The notes beneath the pieces were generated by a model. It searched no databases. It was not told the DNA's origin and was given only the letters and a program-made list of their open reading frames with translations. The position numbers and the translations under genes are program-made. Below are positions 24,553 through 33,669 of a stretch of DNA of 64,000 bases, one piece after another. Source of the DNA: Desulfovibrio sp. ZJ369 (GTDB taxonomy: Bacteria; Desulfobacterota; Desulfovibrionia; Desulfovibrionales; Desulfovibrionaceae). Every line of letters starts with the position of its first letter. Position 1 is the stretch's first letter. The DNA lies in contig NZ_JAAKEI010000010.1 in NCBI RefSeq assembly GCF_011039085.1, forward strand, positions 1 through 64,000, read 5' to 3'.

Positions 24553-27500
24553 TTAGGCCGTCACGGCCTCAATGCTTCCATGTTCCACTTTGAACAGGGC
24601 GCAATGCGGCTCGGCTTTGCGCAGGATCTCCACCATATGCGGTTGGCAGGTGAAATAGAGCAGTTGATGGGCCGGGCCATCCTGGCCGCTGGTCAGCTCC
24701 ACAAAGGCGCGGGCCGTGCGCTCGGCGCGTTGCGGGTCAAAGTTCACCAGCACTTCGTCCATGATCACGGGTAAAGCCGCGGCCTGGGCCGCGTGATTTT
24801 TGATGTAGGCCAGGCGCAGGGCCAGATAGGCCTGTTCCTGGGTGCCGCGGCTCAAGACTTCAGGCGCGACAGGTTCCCCCTGCTCAGGCAAAATGCTCAG
24901 GCTTGCATTTTCCAGCGAAGCGCTGATGCCCCGCCAGCGGCGGTTGGTGATCCGGGCGAATATTTCCGAAGCCTGGCGGATGACTTCCGGCTGCCGCTCG
25001 CGCTCGAAAATGCGCTTGGCCGCGAGCAGGATTTCCCGGGCCAGGGCGCGGCGGCTCCAGGCAAAGGCCATGCGCTCCATGCTTTCCAGCAGCGAGGCTT
25101 CCTGCTGGCGCAGATCCGCCAGCTCGTCGGCGCGGGCCAGGGTCGCAACCCTGGCGCTCAGGCCAGCCACGGCCGTGGCCAGATCCTGTTCCTGATCCAG
25201 AAGCCCGCTGAGTTCCTCCTCAATGGCCACGCTGCGTTTTTCCTGGCTTTCCTGCTCGGCCTCCTGGAAAGAGGCCAGGAATTCTTCCAGAGGGAGGCGG
25301 TCCGCGGCCAGGCGCAGGGCGTCTTCCAGCTCCTTGCAGCGGCGGCTCAGAGAGCGCTGCTCCTCGCGCAGCGCGGCCAGGCGCAGAAAGTCCTCGGCGT
25401 CGGCAGCCCCGGCAAGAGCCAGCAGGTTGCGCTCGCTGCCGGCGGCCTTGTTGAGAGCGGCCTCGCAGGCGCGGACCTCATCCTCTTCCTCGGCCAGCAG
25501 AGCGGCCAGGCGGGCGCGTTCGGCCTGCGCAGCCGCCATGCTTTCCGCGTCTGCCAGAGCCGCGTCCAGCGCGGCCAGCCAATCCGTTTCGCGCTCCGTC
25601 TCCCTGACATTGCCGGGCATTCGCCCCAGCCCGGCCAGAAGCCCGGCCAAGGGGTCGCGCAGGGCGGCCAGTTCTTCCCGGCTCTGCGCAAGCTCCATCC
25701 GGGAACGCTCCAATGCCGACTCGGCTGCCAGGCAGTTTTCCATATACTTGAAGGCCTCGCGCACGGTTTCCGGGTCCAGATCGTCGCCCAGCCCCAGCCC
25801 CTGAAGGCATTGCCCCCAGATTTCCCGATCCGCACGCAAGCGTTCCTCGGCCGCGTGCAATTGCTCCGAAGCCTCGACTTGCATGTTTTGCGCGCGCTCC
25901 AGCTCGCTCTCGCGGTTCTGAAGCGCGGCAGAGGCCTTGATCCTCTGCTCGCGCGCGGCATCGGCCTCGCGGCAGCTCTCCAGCACCTGGCGCACGCATT
26001 CGGGCAGAGCGGCGCTGTCTGTCCGGTCTGCAAGGCGTTCGGCCACGGCGGGCACCGCGCGCATCCGGTTTTCCTGCTCCCGCAGGTCTTCTTCCAGGGC
26101 GCGCAACTCGGCTTCAGCCGCGGCCAGGCCGCTGAAAGCCAGGCGGGCGGACTCCGCCCGGGCAAAAAAGGCTGCCGCGCCTTCAGGAGCCGGCACAGTG
26201 CTCACATGCAGGCTGAGCATGAACTCGTGCCAGCGGCGACGGGTCTGCTGCACCACGCTTTCCAATTCATGGCGTCTGCTCTGCTGCGCGCTGACCTGGG
26301 TTGCGGCGGCGCCCATTTCCCGCTTCAAGGCGTCCATATCCTTACGGGAACGCTCTTCGTTGAAGCATTGTTCGCGTTCGCGCTCCAGCAGCATTTCCGT
26401 GGCTTCCAGGGTCACCGGATCCATGCTCTCCACATTGGCGGCCGCGCAAAGCTGGCGGGCCTGCTCGCCCAATTCGGCCACATGCAGGGCGCAGGTTTCG
26501 CGCCGGTTGCGCAGTTGATCCATCTCCCGCCGGTGGCGCTTGGCTTCAGGGCCGCTGCGCGGCAGTCCTCCGGCCAGAAAGCCCACGCCGCAGACCAACA
26601 CCAGATAGCCGGACCAGAGGCTCACAGGCAGAGCCAGGGTGTCGGTCAAGGGCAGGCTGGTCAGGCCCCAGCGCCAATAGCCCAGCAGAATGCCCGCGCC
26701 CGCGAGGATCAAAAGCGCGCCAACTATCAGCAGGGGCAGGCTTTTGACCGGCGAGGGAGCCTGCTCGTTGCTGATGCGGTTGTCCAGCTCCTGCAGGCGC
26801 TCGCGCTCTGTGGTCAGGTTGGCGGAAAGGGCCCGCAAGGAGCGCAGCGCGGCGGCGCGCCCATCCAGGGCCTCGCGGCTCGGGCCGCTGACGTTGCGCT
26901 GCTCCTCGCGCAGTTGTTCCATGCGGCTCTTGATCGCTTCCACCTGCTCTTCGGCCTGCTGCACGGCCAGCGACGCTTCGGCGGCTTCGCGCAGGCGTTC
27001 CTGAACGTCAGCGGCCAAGGTGAGGGCCTCTTCCTGCCGGGCCAGCAAGGCGTCCAGCGCGTCGTCGGGCTGCGGGGCGGACTGGACGGACAGGCGCAGG
27101 GGATCATAGGCCCGGGCAAAGGCGGTACGCGCATTGTGCAGGGCGCGTTCCCGGCCAGGCAACTGGCGGCGGCCGTCTTCCAGCCGGGCCAGGGCCTGGC
27201 GCAGATTGTCGCGGGCCTCGTCCGGCAGGGCGGCCAGGGGCACGGGCAGAAGAGCCAGCGACTCTCTGGCCGCAGCCACGTCGCGCCCGGCTGTTTCCAC
27301 CGCGCGGTTGGCCTTGCTCAGCGCGTCCACGGCAGCCCGGTGGGCCGAGTCCGCCGCAGCCATTTCCCTGGCTTGTTTTTCCAGATCCTCGCGCGCGAAA
27401 AGGGAGCGATCCGTGGCGCGAATCCTCTCACAGCTCCAGTCCGGGCCCAGGCGGGCCAGTTCGCGTTCCAGATCCGCCTGTGCCCGTTTGCAGTTTTCCT

Positions 27501-28533
27501 CCTGGACGGGCAAGGCCGTCAGGGCCTGGCGGAAACTGCTTTTGCGTTCGGATAAAATACGCAATTGCGGCAGGGCGTCGAGCAGGCCTTGATCCACATG
27601 TACCGCGTCGCGCCTCGCCCGCAGGCGCGCACGTTTTTCACAATGCGCGGCCCATTGCCGCTCGCAGGAATCCCGCGCTTCCTGAGCGCGCGCCAGGCGG
27701 GCCGCGCCGTCCTCGGGGAAGCTTTCGTCAACCGGCGCAAGGCCCTCCAGGCGCGCGCAGAGCATGCGCCACTCATCCCATTGCCGCCAGACGCCCAGGC
27801 GGCGTTCCAGCAGGCGGCGCTCCCCCTCCAAAGCGCTTTTGCGCTGGCGCAGTTGCGCGAGGTTTTCTTTTTTCTGTGAAAGATCCAGAGCCAGGGCGTC
27901 AAAACCGGCGCACTCCTCCTCCACGTCACGGATCTTGCCGCGCAACTCTTCCAGTTGGCTCAAGGCCTTGTTCAGCGGGGGCTTTACGCCGCCGCTTTTG
28001 AAAATATCCTCGGCCTGCCGTTCCAGGATCTTCAGGGCGTCGCCGGGCGAACGCAGTCCCGGTCCGAAACTTGCGCCGTACAGCGCGTTGCGCACGCCTT
28101 CGGCGCTCAGGCTTTCAAAACGTTCCAGCTCGCTCAGGCTGAAGCCGAAGACATTGCGGTAAACCTCCCGGCTCACGCCGAAGAGCAGTTGTTGCAGCAG
28201 CTCTGGCTGGAGCATCGTGCCGTCCGCCCCGCTCACGGTCAGCACGCCGCCGTTGCCGCCGGGCCGTCGCGTGAGGTGCAGGGGCTCGCGGCCCTCGGCG
28301 CACAGCACCAGACTGCCGCCGGCCGTGCCGCCGTGCAGGGGGGCATGGCTGCGGCGGGCCTCCCTGCTGCGCGGATCGGGATAGCCTGTGAGCATGGCGC
28401 GCAGAAATTCCAGGCATGTGGACTTGCCCGCCTCGTTCTGGCCCAGAAAGATAGACAGGCCGGGCGAAAGGGCTTCCACCCGCACGTCGGAAAAAATGCC
28501 GAAACCGTCAATGTGAAAGGAGCGGATATGCAT
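24553..28533 (-). CDS. yhaN: YhaN/SbcC-like AAA family ATPase with membrane segments
   Basis: A 1326-aa SMC/Rad50-like protein. The N-terminal half-site of the ABC ATPase has GQNEAGKST (Walker A, ~30-38) after the typical HIRSFHIDGFGIF start. Long coiled coils follow, and the C-terminal half-site has LSRGTQEQAYLALRLAY (signature) and LPVIMDEVLVNFD (Walker B). In the middle (~590-655) are two hydrophobic segments (LLIVGALLILAGAGILLGYW and LWSGYLVLVCGVGFLAGG), so the protein is probably membrane-attached. It should pair with the YhaO nuclease for DNA double-strand-break processing. ATG at 28533 overlaps the yhaO stop by one base (TGATG), showing translational coupling. Confidence 0.88.
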   Translation of the reverse strand: MHIRSFHIDGFGIFSDVRVEALSPGLSIFLGQNEAGKSTCLEFLRAMLTGYPDPRSREARRSHAPLHGGTAGGSLVLCAEGREPLHLTRRPGGNGGVLTVSGADGTMLQPELLQQLLFGVSREVYRNVFGFSLSELERFESLSAEGVRNALYGASFGPGLRSPGDALKILERQAEDIFKSGGVKPPLNKALSQLEELRGKIRDVEEECAGFDALALDLSQKKENLAQLRQRKSALEGERRLLERRLGVWRQWDEWRMLCARLEGLAPVDESFPEDGAARLARAQEARDSCERQWAAHCEKRARLRARRDAVHVDQGLLDALPQLRILSERKSSFRQALTALPVQEENCKRAQADLERELARLGPDWSCERIRATDRSLFAREDLEKQAREMAAADSAHRAAVDALSKANRAVETAGRDVAAARESLALLPVPLAALPDEARDNLRQALARLEDGRRQLPGRERALHNARTAFARAYDPLRLSVQSAPQPDDALDALLARQEEALTLAADVQERLREAAEASLAVQQAEEQVEAIKSRMEQLREEQRNVSGPSREALDGRAAALRSLRALSANLTTERERLQELDNRISNEQAPSPVKSLPLLIVGALLILAGAGILLGYWRWGLTSLPLTDTLALPVSLWSGYLVLVCGVGFLAGGLPRSGPEAKRHRREMDQLRNRRETCALHVAELGEQARQLCAAANVESMDPVTLEATEMLLEREREQCFNEERSRKDMDALKREMGAAATQVSAQQSRRHELESVVQQTRRRWHEFMLSLHVSTVPAPEGAAAFFARAESARLAFSGLAAAEAELRALEEDLREQENRMRAVPAVAERLADRTDSAALPECVRQVLESCREADAAREQRIKASAALQNRESELERAQNMQVEASEQLHAAEERLRADREIWGQCLQGLGLGDDLDPETVREAFKYMENCLAAESALERSRMELAQSREELAALRDPLAGLLAGLGRMPGNVRETERETDWLAALDAALADAESMAAAQAERARLAALLAEEEDEVRACEAALNKAAGSERNLLALAGAADAEDFLRLAALREEQRSLSRRCKELEDALRLAADRLPLEEFLASFQEAEQESQEKRSVAIEEELSGLLDQEQDLATAVAGLSARVATLARADELADLRQQEASLLESMERMAFAWSRRALAREILLAAKRIFERERQPEVIRQASEIFARITNRRWRGISASLENASLSILPEQGEPVAPEVLSRGTQEQAYLALRLAYIKNHAAQAAALPVIMDEVLVNFDPQRAERTARAFVELTSGQDGPAHQLLYFTCQPHMVEILRKAEPHCALFKVEHGSIEAVTA

Positions 28534-29813
28534 CAGCGGGCCTCCAGCAAATCCATGCACAGGCGTTCCGCTTCATGCAGCAGGACCTGCATTTGCGCGT
28601 CATCCGGGCGGTTGAGGACCTTGCGCAGGCGGCTATGCCCGAAAAGCGGGTTCAGAGCCGGATCGCTCACTTCGCGCAGGGCCTCGTTGCTTTGGCGCAT
28701 GCGTTCGCTCAGGCGCAATGCCTCGCCCAGCAGATCCTCGCGCTGGAGATATTCGGCGCGATCCCCCAGGGGCGCTGTTTCCACACGCAGATCCTTGAGC
28801 CAGATTCCGGGGGAGCCAGAGTTCAGGTGGGCCAGACGTTCAGCCAGATCTTCCTGATTGGCGGCATCCCGCAGCACGGTGTCCAGCCGGGTTCGGCCTT
28901 TCAGGGTCACCCGGGCCAGAATCGCTTCGCAGCCGGGCTCGGTTGCTTCCCCGGCCTGTTCCAGCAATTGCGTCAAACGGCGTTCCACCTCGTCCAGATG
29001 CTCCACGTTTTCCAGATCAAGCTCGAACCTTTCCCATTGCACCGGTCCCAGGCGCAGAAAAGAAGCCTCACAGGCAAAGGCGTCGCCCCTGGGCGCGACC
29101 GTGACCAGCAGGCAGCCCCGCAGGCCCGCCTCGTTGACGTGCAGGCCCTGGGCATTGCCGGAATAGGCGATAAACGGGCTTTCACAGAGCGTTTTGCGTT
29201 CGTGGACATGTCCGAGGGCCCAGGCGTCCAGGCCGGTGGATTTGAGATCCTCCAGGGAGCAGGGGGCGTAGCGATCCGCCTTGGCTTCGCCGTCCACAGT
29301 GCAGTGCAGCACGCCCAGTTGAAAACAGTCATGCGCCGGATCTCGCTCGAACAGGCGGCCCAGATTGCGGCCCTCCCTGGCTTTGGCGTGGCTGATGCCG
29401 TGAATGACGGCCAGAGGCGCGCCGTTTTTTTTCAGGACATGCCGCGAGGGCTCTGGGCCGAAAATTGTGACGTTGTCCGGCCACTGCACGGCCGCAAGGC
29501 GGGAGGCCAGCGGATCGTGATTGCCGTGGGCCAGAAAGACGCGGATGCCGAGGCTTTTCAGACGCTCGCAGCCGTCGCGCAGCTTGAGCTGGGCTTTGAC
29601 GCTGTGGTTTTCCTGGTTGTAGATATCCCCGGCCAGCACCAGAAAATCCGGCTTTTCAGTCTCGCAAAAGCGGAACAGCCGCTCCAGGGCCGTGAACGTG
29701 GCTTCGCGCAGCAGGCGGGCCAGATGGTTTCCTTGCGCGGCCTCGCGGGAAAGGCCCTGGAAGGGCGTATCCAGATGCAGATCAGCCGCGTGGATGTACC
29801 GAATAACGTCCAT
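28533..29813 (-). CDS. yhaO: YhaO/SbcD-like DNA repair exonuclease
   Basis: A 426-aa calcineurin-like metallophosphatase, the nuclease partner of YhaN (compare SbcD/Mre11). Metal-binding motifs are in order: HAADLHLD (~7-14), LVLAGDIYNQ (~54), FLAHGNHDPL (~89), then H/GHVH (ALGHVHERK, ~205). The C-terminal part is the YhaO-specific capping region. The ATG at 29813 is in frame after a TTG; the ribosome-binding site is weak. It forms a two-gene operon with yhaN, whose start overlaps its stop. Confidence 0.9.
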   Translation of the reverse strand: MDVIRYIHAADLHLDTPFQGLSREAAQGNHLARLLREATFTALERLFRFCETEKPDFLVLAGDIYNQENHSVKAQLKLRDGCERLKSLGIRVFLAHGNHDPLASRLAAVQWPDNVTIFGPEPSRHVLKKNGAPLAVIHGISHAKAREGRNLGRLFERDPAHDCFQLGVLHCTVDGEAKADRYAPCSLEDLKSTGLDAWALGHVHERKTLCESPFIAYSGNAQGLHVNEAGLRGCLLVTVAPRGDAFACEASFLRLGPVQWERFELDLENVEHLDEVERRLTQLLEQAGEATEPGCEAILARVTLKGRTRLDTVLRDAANQEDLAERLAHLNSGSPGIWLKDLRVETAPLGDRAEYLQREDLLGEALRLSERMRQSNEALREVSDPALNPLFGHSRLRKVLNRPDDAQMQVLLHEAERLCMDLLEAR

Positions 29814-30196
29814 GCGCAATAACTCGCTTGCGGAAGGTGGAAGAACGAACGGAAGTAAAAAATCTAGACTTTTTCAAAAGATCTGACAAGCGCGGGATAG
29901 GGGAGTCGGCATTTTCCCGCCGCGTCTTCGGATCACGATTGATCGGCGCGCCTGGAGCGTGAGCCAGGCAAAAAACGATGCCGGGCTGTCAAGGGCAGGA
30001 AGCATACGCCGCAGGCGAGGGGTCTGACGGCCGCTCAGGGGCGCAAGAGCAGGCGCGGGATATGAAGAACCAGGGCTGTGTCCGGGAAAGCTCGCTCCAG
30101 ACGTCAGGAACTGCCGGGGGCGGCAGTTACCGGCGCGACCGGGCGCGATGCCCCGGCCAGGGCAAAGCCCCGCCCGCCGCGGTGTGGCCAAAGCCT
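29814..30196. other. 383-bp intergenic region, no feature supported
   Basis: Upstream of yhaO and downstream of the TPR gene, both on the minus strand. It has a small CCTGGAGCGTGAGCCAGG hairpin (about 29951-29968) and otherwise nothing convincing. Confidence 0.5.
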
Positions 30197-30787
30197 TTAC
30201 TTGCCGGATTCGGCGCGCAGGCGCTTGCACTCCTCGCCCAGACGGAACAGCTCGGCATCCTGAGGCGTGACTTTCAGGCCGTTGCGGATATGGCCCAGGG
30301 CGCGCACATATTCGCCCGCCTCCATCATGGCTTTGGCCATCAGGGCAAAGACCGCGGTTTCGTTTTTGACGTACTGAAGGGCCTGGGCAAAGCTGGCGTC
30401 GGCTTCCGAGGCTTTGCCCTGCGCAAGATAGAACCTGCCTTCCTTGAGAAGGCGATCCAGATTGAGTTTGCGCTGGAGCGTGGTCTCGTAATCTTCCTGA
30501 TCCTCCTGTCCCTTGAGCTCCTTGTAAAGCCCGATGAACAGGCCGAGCAGCGCGCGTTCCGCGCCCGGCTGATAGCTCACCGGGCGGCTGTAGGCCTTTT
30601 TGAATTCAGGAGTGGAGATCAGCACTGTCAGAGCCTCGCGGAAATCGCTGCGCACATCCGCGGGCGCGTTCATCCCGCCCAATTCCTTCAAGGCGGTAAT
30701 GGCCAGGAACAGCGCGCGCGGGAAGTCGCGGCGCATGCAACTTGTTTTGACCCGCCCCAAATCTTCGCGGATTTTACGGATATTCAT
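30197..30787 (-). CDS. TPR-domain protein of unknown role
   Basis: A 196-aa soluble protein. The C-terminal half has tetratricopeptide-like helix pairs (GRFYLAQGKASEADASFAQA, AVFALMAKAMMEAGEYVRAL). The N-terminal half (MNIRKIREDLGRVKTSCMRR, then DFPRALFLAITALKEL) is alpha-helical and contains no catalytic motif. The ATG at 30787 has GGGAGCC upstream and opposes the glycosyltransferase gene that starts 194 bp away. Probably an adaptor for protein-protein contact; the partner is unknown. Confidence 0.7.
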   Translation of the reverse strand: MNIRKIREDLGRVKTSCMRRDFPRALFLAITALKELGGMNAPADVRSDFREALTVLISTPEFKKAYSRPVSYQPGAERALLGLFIGLYKELKGQEDQEDYETTLQRKLNLDRLLKEGRFYLAQGKASEADASFAQALQYVKNETAVFALMAKAMMEAGEYVRALGHIRNGLKVTPQDAELFRLGEECKRLRAESGK

Positions 30788-30980
30788 GATTCGGCTCCCG
30801 TACACTCGGCTATTCTCCAAGTATGCCCCATTCATTTTCGGAGAGCAAGCCGGAACGTCGTGTCGCACAGGGCTGGCGCATCGTATGTGGCAGCCCTGTC
30901 CGGCCTGTCCCCTTCCATTGACGCGCGGAGCGCGCGTTGATAGGTTTATCGCGCACCCTCCACGGCGGCAAAGGAACAGC

Positions 30981-32087
30981 ATGGCACGCGTACTTTACGG
31001 CATCCACGGCACCGGGCATGGACACGCCATGCGCGGCCTGACCATAGCCCGTCGGCTCTCCGGCCATGAATTTCTGTTCGTGGCCGACGACGACGCGCCA
31101 AAGGTGCTGGAGCCAGAGTTTGAGGTTCGCCGTCTGCCCAATCTGGGAACCGTATTCAAAAATTACAAGGTGGATTTGAGCGCCACCATTGCCCGGTCCG
31201 TGCCCCTGCTTCTACGCCGTGGGCGCTATATTGAGCAGACCCTGCGGATCATGGACGCATTCCGGCCCGACGTCTGCATGACCGACCTCGAATATTTCGT
31301 GCCGCGGGCCGCCGAACGCGCGGGTCTGCCCTGCCTGACCCTGGATCATCAGCATGTGCTGACCTGCTGCCGCCACGATCTGCCGCGCAATATGTGGTGG
31401 GACGCATTTACGCAGGGCCTCACCCCGCGGCATCTTTTCCGGCCAACGGACGAAAACCTGATCATCTCCTTTTATGCGCCGCCGGTGCTGCCCCGCTACA
31501 AGGCGCGGATCGCCCCGCCCATATTGCGCGAGAGCGTGCTGGCCCTGAGACCGCGCGATGACGGGCATGTGCTGGTCTACCAAAGCAATTCCACGCACCG
31601 AAAGCTGGTGGATTTTCTGCGCGCGGCCACGGATCGCCTCTGCTATGTGTATGGCTATGATCGCACGGAGGGCCGCGAGGGCAATGTGATCTTCATGCAA
31701 AAAAGCGAAGAAGGCTTTTTGCGCCTGCTGGAAGGCTGCTCCTACGTTATTCTGGGCGGCGGCCATACCCTGATGAGCGAAGCCCTGCATCTGGGCAAAC
31801 CTATCCTGACCCTGCCGCTCAAGGCTATGGTGGAACAGCGTTTCAATGCCTTGTATGTGGAACGCCTGGGCTACGGCATGCAGGCCGACATGTACGGCCT
31901 GGAACCAGGCCTGTTGCGGCGTTTCGAGGAAAACCTGCCCCGGTATAAAGCTGCCATTGCCGGAGGAACTTTCTGCGGCAACGACCTGGTTTTTGGCCTG
32001 ACGGAGTATTTTATCCGGCACGGCAGTCTGCCGCTGAGCGGCGCTCCCGGCGTGGAAGAACAGGGCACAGGGCAGCCGCGCCATTGA
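30981..32087 (+). CDS. MJ1255/VC2487-type glycosyltransferase family protein
   Basis: A 368-aa GT-B-like protein. The start MARVLYGIHGTGHGHAMRGL is the hallmark of this group, with a Gly/His-rich nucleotide-sugar loop. A DLEYFVPRAAERAGLPCLTL segment follows (~90-110) and, in the C-terminal domain, YVILGGGHTLMSEALHLGKP (~255-275), the donor-binding region of UDP-sugar transferases. It likely adds a sugar to an envelope or capsule component. The ATG at 30981 follows AAAGGAA. No other polysaccharide genes are near, so the acceptor is unknown. Confidence 0.8.
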   Translation: MARVLYGIHGTGHGHAMRGLTIARRLSGHEFLFVADDDAPKVLEPEFEVRRLPNLGTVFKNYKVDLSATIARSVPLLLRRGRYIEQTLRIMDAFRPDVCMTDLEYFVPRAAERAGLPCLTLDHQHVLTCCRHDLPRNMWWDAFTQGLTPRHLFRPTDENLIISFYAPPVLPRYKARIAPPILRESVLALRPRDDGHVLVYQSNSTHRKLVDFLRAATDRLCYVYGYDRTEGREGNVIFMQKSEEGFLRLLEGCSYVILGGGHTLMSEALHLGKPILTLPLKAMVEQRFNALYVERLGYGMQADMYGLEPGLLRRFEENLPRYKAAIAGGTFCGNDLVFGLTEYFIRHGSLPLSGAPGVEEQGTGQPRH

Positions 32088-32116
32088 CGATCGCGCGGCT
32101 GCGCCGTTGCGGCAGC

Positions 32117-32165
32117 AGAGCATTTTTCAAAGAGAAAATGCTCTAATTCATTAGCAAAACGCTCT
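32117..32165. repeat. Hairpin between convergent genes (possible two-way terminator)
   Basis: AGAGCATTTTTCAAAGAGAAAATGCTCT (split: AGAGCATTTTT and AAAATGCTCT arms, 32117-32144), then a half-copy AATTCATTAGCAAAACGCTCT to 32165. It lies between the glycosyltransferase (plus) and livF (minus) stops. Confidence 0.7.
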
Positions 32166-32186
32166 GATGGACCGGGTTTGCCTGCC

Positions 32187-32891
32187 CTACATGCCGAGGT
32201 AGGCGCTGCGCACCTCTTCGCTCTCAAGCAGCCTGGCGGCTGTATCCTCCATGACGATGCGGCCGTTTTCCATGACATAGCCGCGGTGCGCGATGCGCAG
32301 GGCCTGATTGGCGTTTTGCTCCACCAGAAAGACTGTGGTGCCGTCGGCATTGACCTTGCGGATGATGGCGAAGATCTGCTGAATGATAATCGGCGCAAGG
32401 CCCAGGGAGGGCTCATCCAGCAAAAGAAGCCTGGGCCGGGCCATCAGCGCGCGGCTGATGGCCAGCATCTGCTGTTCCCCGCCGGAAAGCGTGCCGCCCG
32501 CCTGGCGGCGGCGTTCGGCCAGAATGGGGAAGAGGCTGAAAACATAGTCCAGATCCTCTTTGACGCCCTGCGTGTCGCGGCGCAGAAACGCGCCCAGATC
32601 CAGGTTTTCGCGCACGCTCAGATCCGGAAAGATCAGGCGGCCTTCCGGCACCTGAGAGATGCCCAGGGTCACGATTTCATGCGGCGGCAACTCGTGGATC
32701 GGCGCGCCGTTCCAGAAGATCTCGCCGCGCCTGGGCCGGTTGATGCCGCAGACGGTCATCAGCGTGGTGGACTTGCCCGCGCCGTTGGCCCCGATCAGGG
32801 TGACGATTTCGCCGTCGTCCACGCGCAGGGAGACGCCGCGCAAGGCCTGGATGTTGCCGTAGTAGGTATCCACATCCCTGAGTTCAAGCAT
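32187..32891 (-). CDS. livF: Branched-chain amino acid ABC transporter ATP-binding protein LivF
   Basis: A 234-aa ABC ATPase, one of the two energising subunits of a HAAT-family importer. Walker A GANGAGKSTT (~35-44), signature LSGGEQQMLAISRAL (~135-149), Walker B LLLLDEPSLGLAP (~155), and the switch His in FLVEQNANQ. The short VPEGRLIFPDLSVRENL insert is typical of LivF. Its start overlaps the end of livG by 8 bp, a sign of coupling. It is the last gene of the liv operon. Confidence 0.93.
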   Translation of the reverse strand: MLELRDVDTYYGNIQALRGVSLRVDDGEIVTLIGANGAGKSTTLMTVCGINRPRRGEIFWNGAPIHELPPHEIVTLGISQVPEGRLIFPDLSVRENLDLGAFLRRDTQGVKEDLDYVFSLFPILAERRRQAGGTLSGGEQQMLAISRALMARPRLLLLDEPSLGLAPIIIQQIFAIIRKVNADGTTVFLVEQNANQALRIAHRGYVMENGRIVMEDTAARLLESEEVRSAYLGM

Positions 32892-33669
32892 CACTTTCCC
32901 CCAGGTAGGCTTTGATCACCCGCGGGTCGGCGCGCACTTCGCCGGGCTTGCCCGAGGCGATGCAGGAGCCGTACTCCATGACATAAATGCGATCCGAAAG
33001 AGACATGACCATGCTCATATCGTGCTCGATGAGCAGAATGGAAAGTCGGCGGCTGTCCCGGATAAAGCGCACCAGCTCTTCCAGCTCATGCGTTTCCTGG
33101 GGGTTCATGCCCGCGGCCGGTTCGTCCAGCAGAAGCATGCGCGGCTGTGTGGCCAGAGCGCGGGCTATTTCCAGGCGGCGCTGCGCGCCATAGGCCAGAT
33201 TACGGGCCTTTTCGTTCCAGAGGTCCTGCAAATGCACGGTTTCCAGCAGGGCATAGCTGATGTCGATGCTTTCCTGCTCTTCGCGACGGGTGCGGCCGTC
33301 CCGCAGCACAGCGCCCAGAATGCCCGCGCGGGTGCGGCAATGGCGGCCCACCATGACATTCTCCAGCACGGTCATGTCGCTGAACAGCCGGATGTTCTGA
33401 AAGGTGCGCGCCATGCCCAGGGCCGTGATCGTGTGCGGCTTTTTGCCGTTGAGCAACTGCCTTTCGCCGTCCGCGGCATGGAGGTACATTTTGCCGTCAG
33501 TGGGCGTGTAAATGCCGGTGACGCAGTTGAAAAACGTGGTTTTGCCCGCGCCGTTGGGTCCGATCAGAGCAACGATCTCATTGGCGTCCACATGCAGATC
33601 CAAATCGTTCAGCGCGCGCAGGCCGCCGAAATCCTGTGAAAGACCTATGACTTCCAGCACCGGTTTCAT
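32884..33669 (-). CDS. livG: Branched-chain amino acid ABC transporter ATP-binding protein LivG
   Basis: A 261-aa ABC ATPase, partner of LivF. Walker A GPNGAGKTTFFNCVTGIYTP (~38-57), the LivG-type TARTFQ-like MARTFQNIRLF, a modified signature (NLAYGAQRRLEIARALA), Walker B MLLLDEPAAGMNP and LLIEHDMSMVM. It starts with ATG overlapping the livM stop (ATGA). Probably takes up amino acids for use as electron donors or nitrogen source. Confidence 0.93.
   Translation of the reverse strand: MKPVLEVIGLSQDFGGLRALNDLDLHVDANEIVALIGPNGAGKTTFFNCVTGIYTPTDGKMYLHAADGERQLLNGKKPHTITALGMARTFQNIRLFSDMTVLENVMVGRHCRTRAGILGAVLRDGRTRREEQESIDISYALLETVHLQDLWNEKARNLAYGAQRRLEIARALATQPRMLLLDEPAAGMNPQETHELEELVRFIRDSRRLSILLIEHDMSMVMSLSDRIYVMEYGSCIASGKPGEVRADPRVIKAYLGESDA

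Noticed and set aside
24793-27555. 920-aa open frame on the plus strand opposite yhaN
   Set aside because: A mirror frame of the high-GC coding strand; no family resemblance and no good start.
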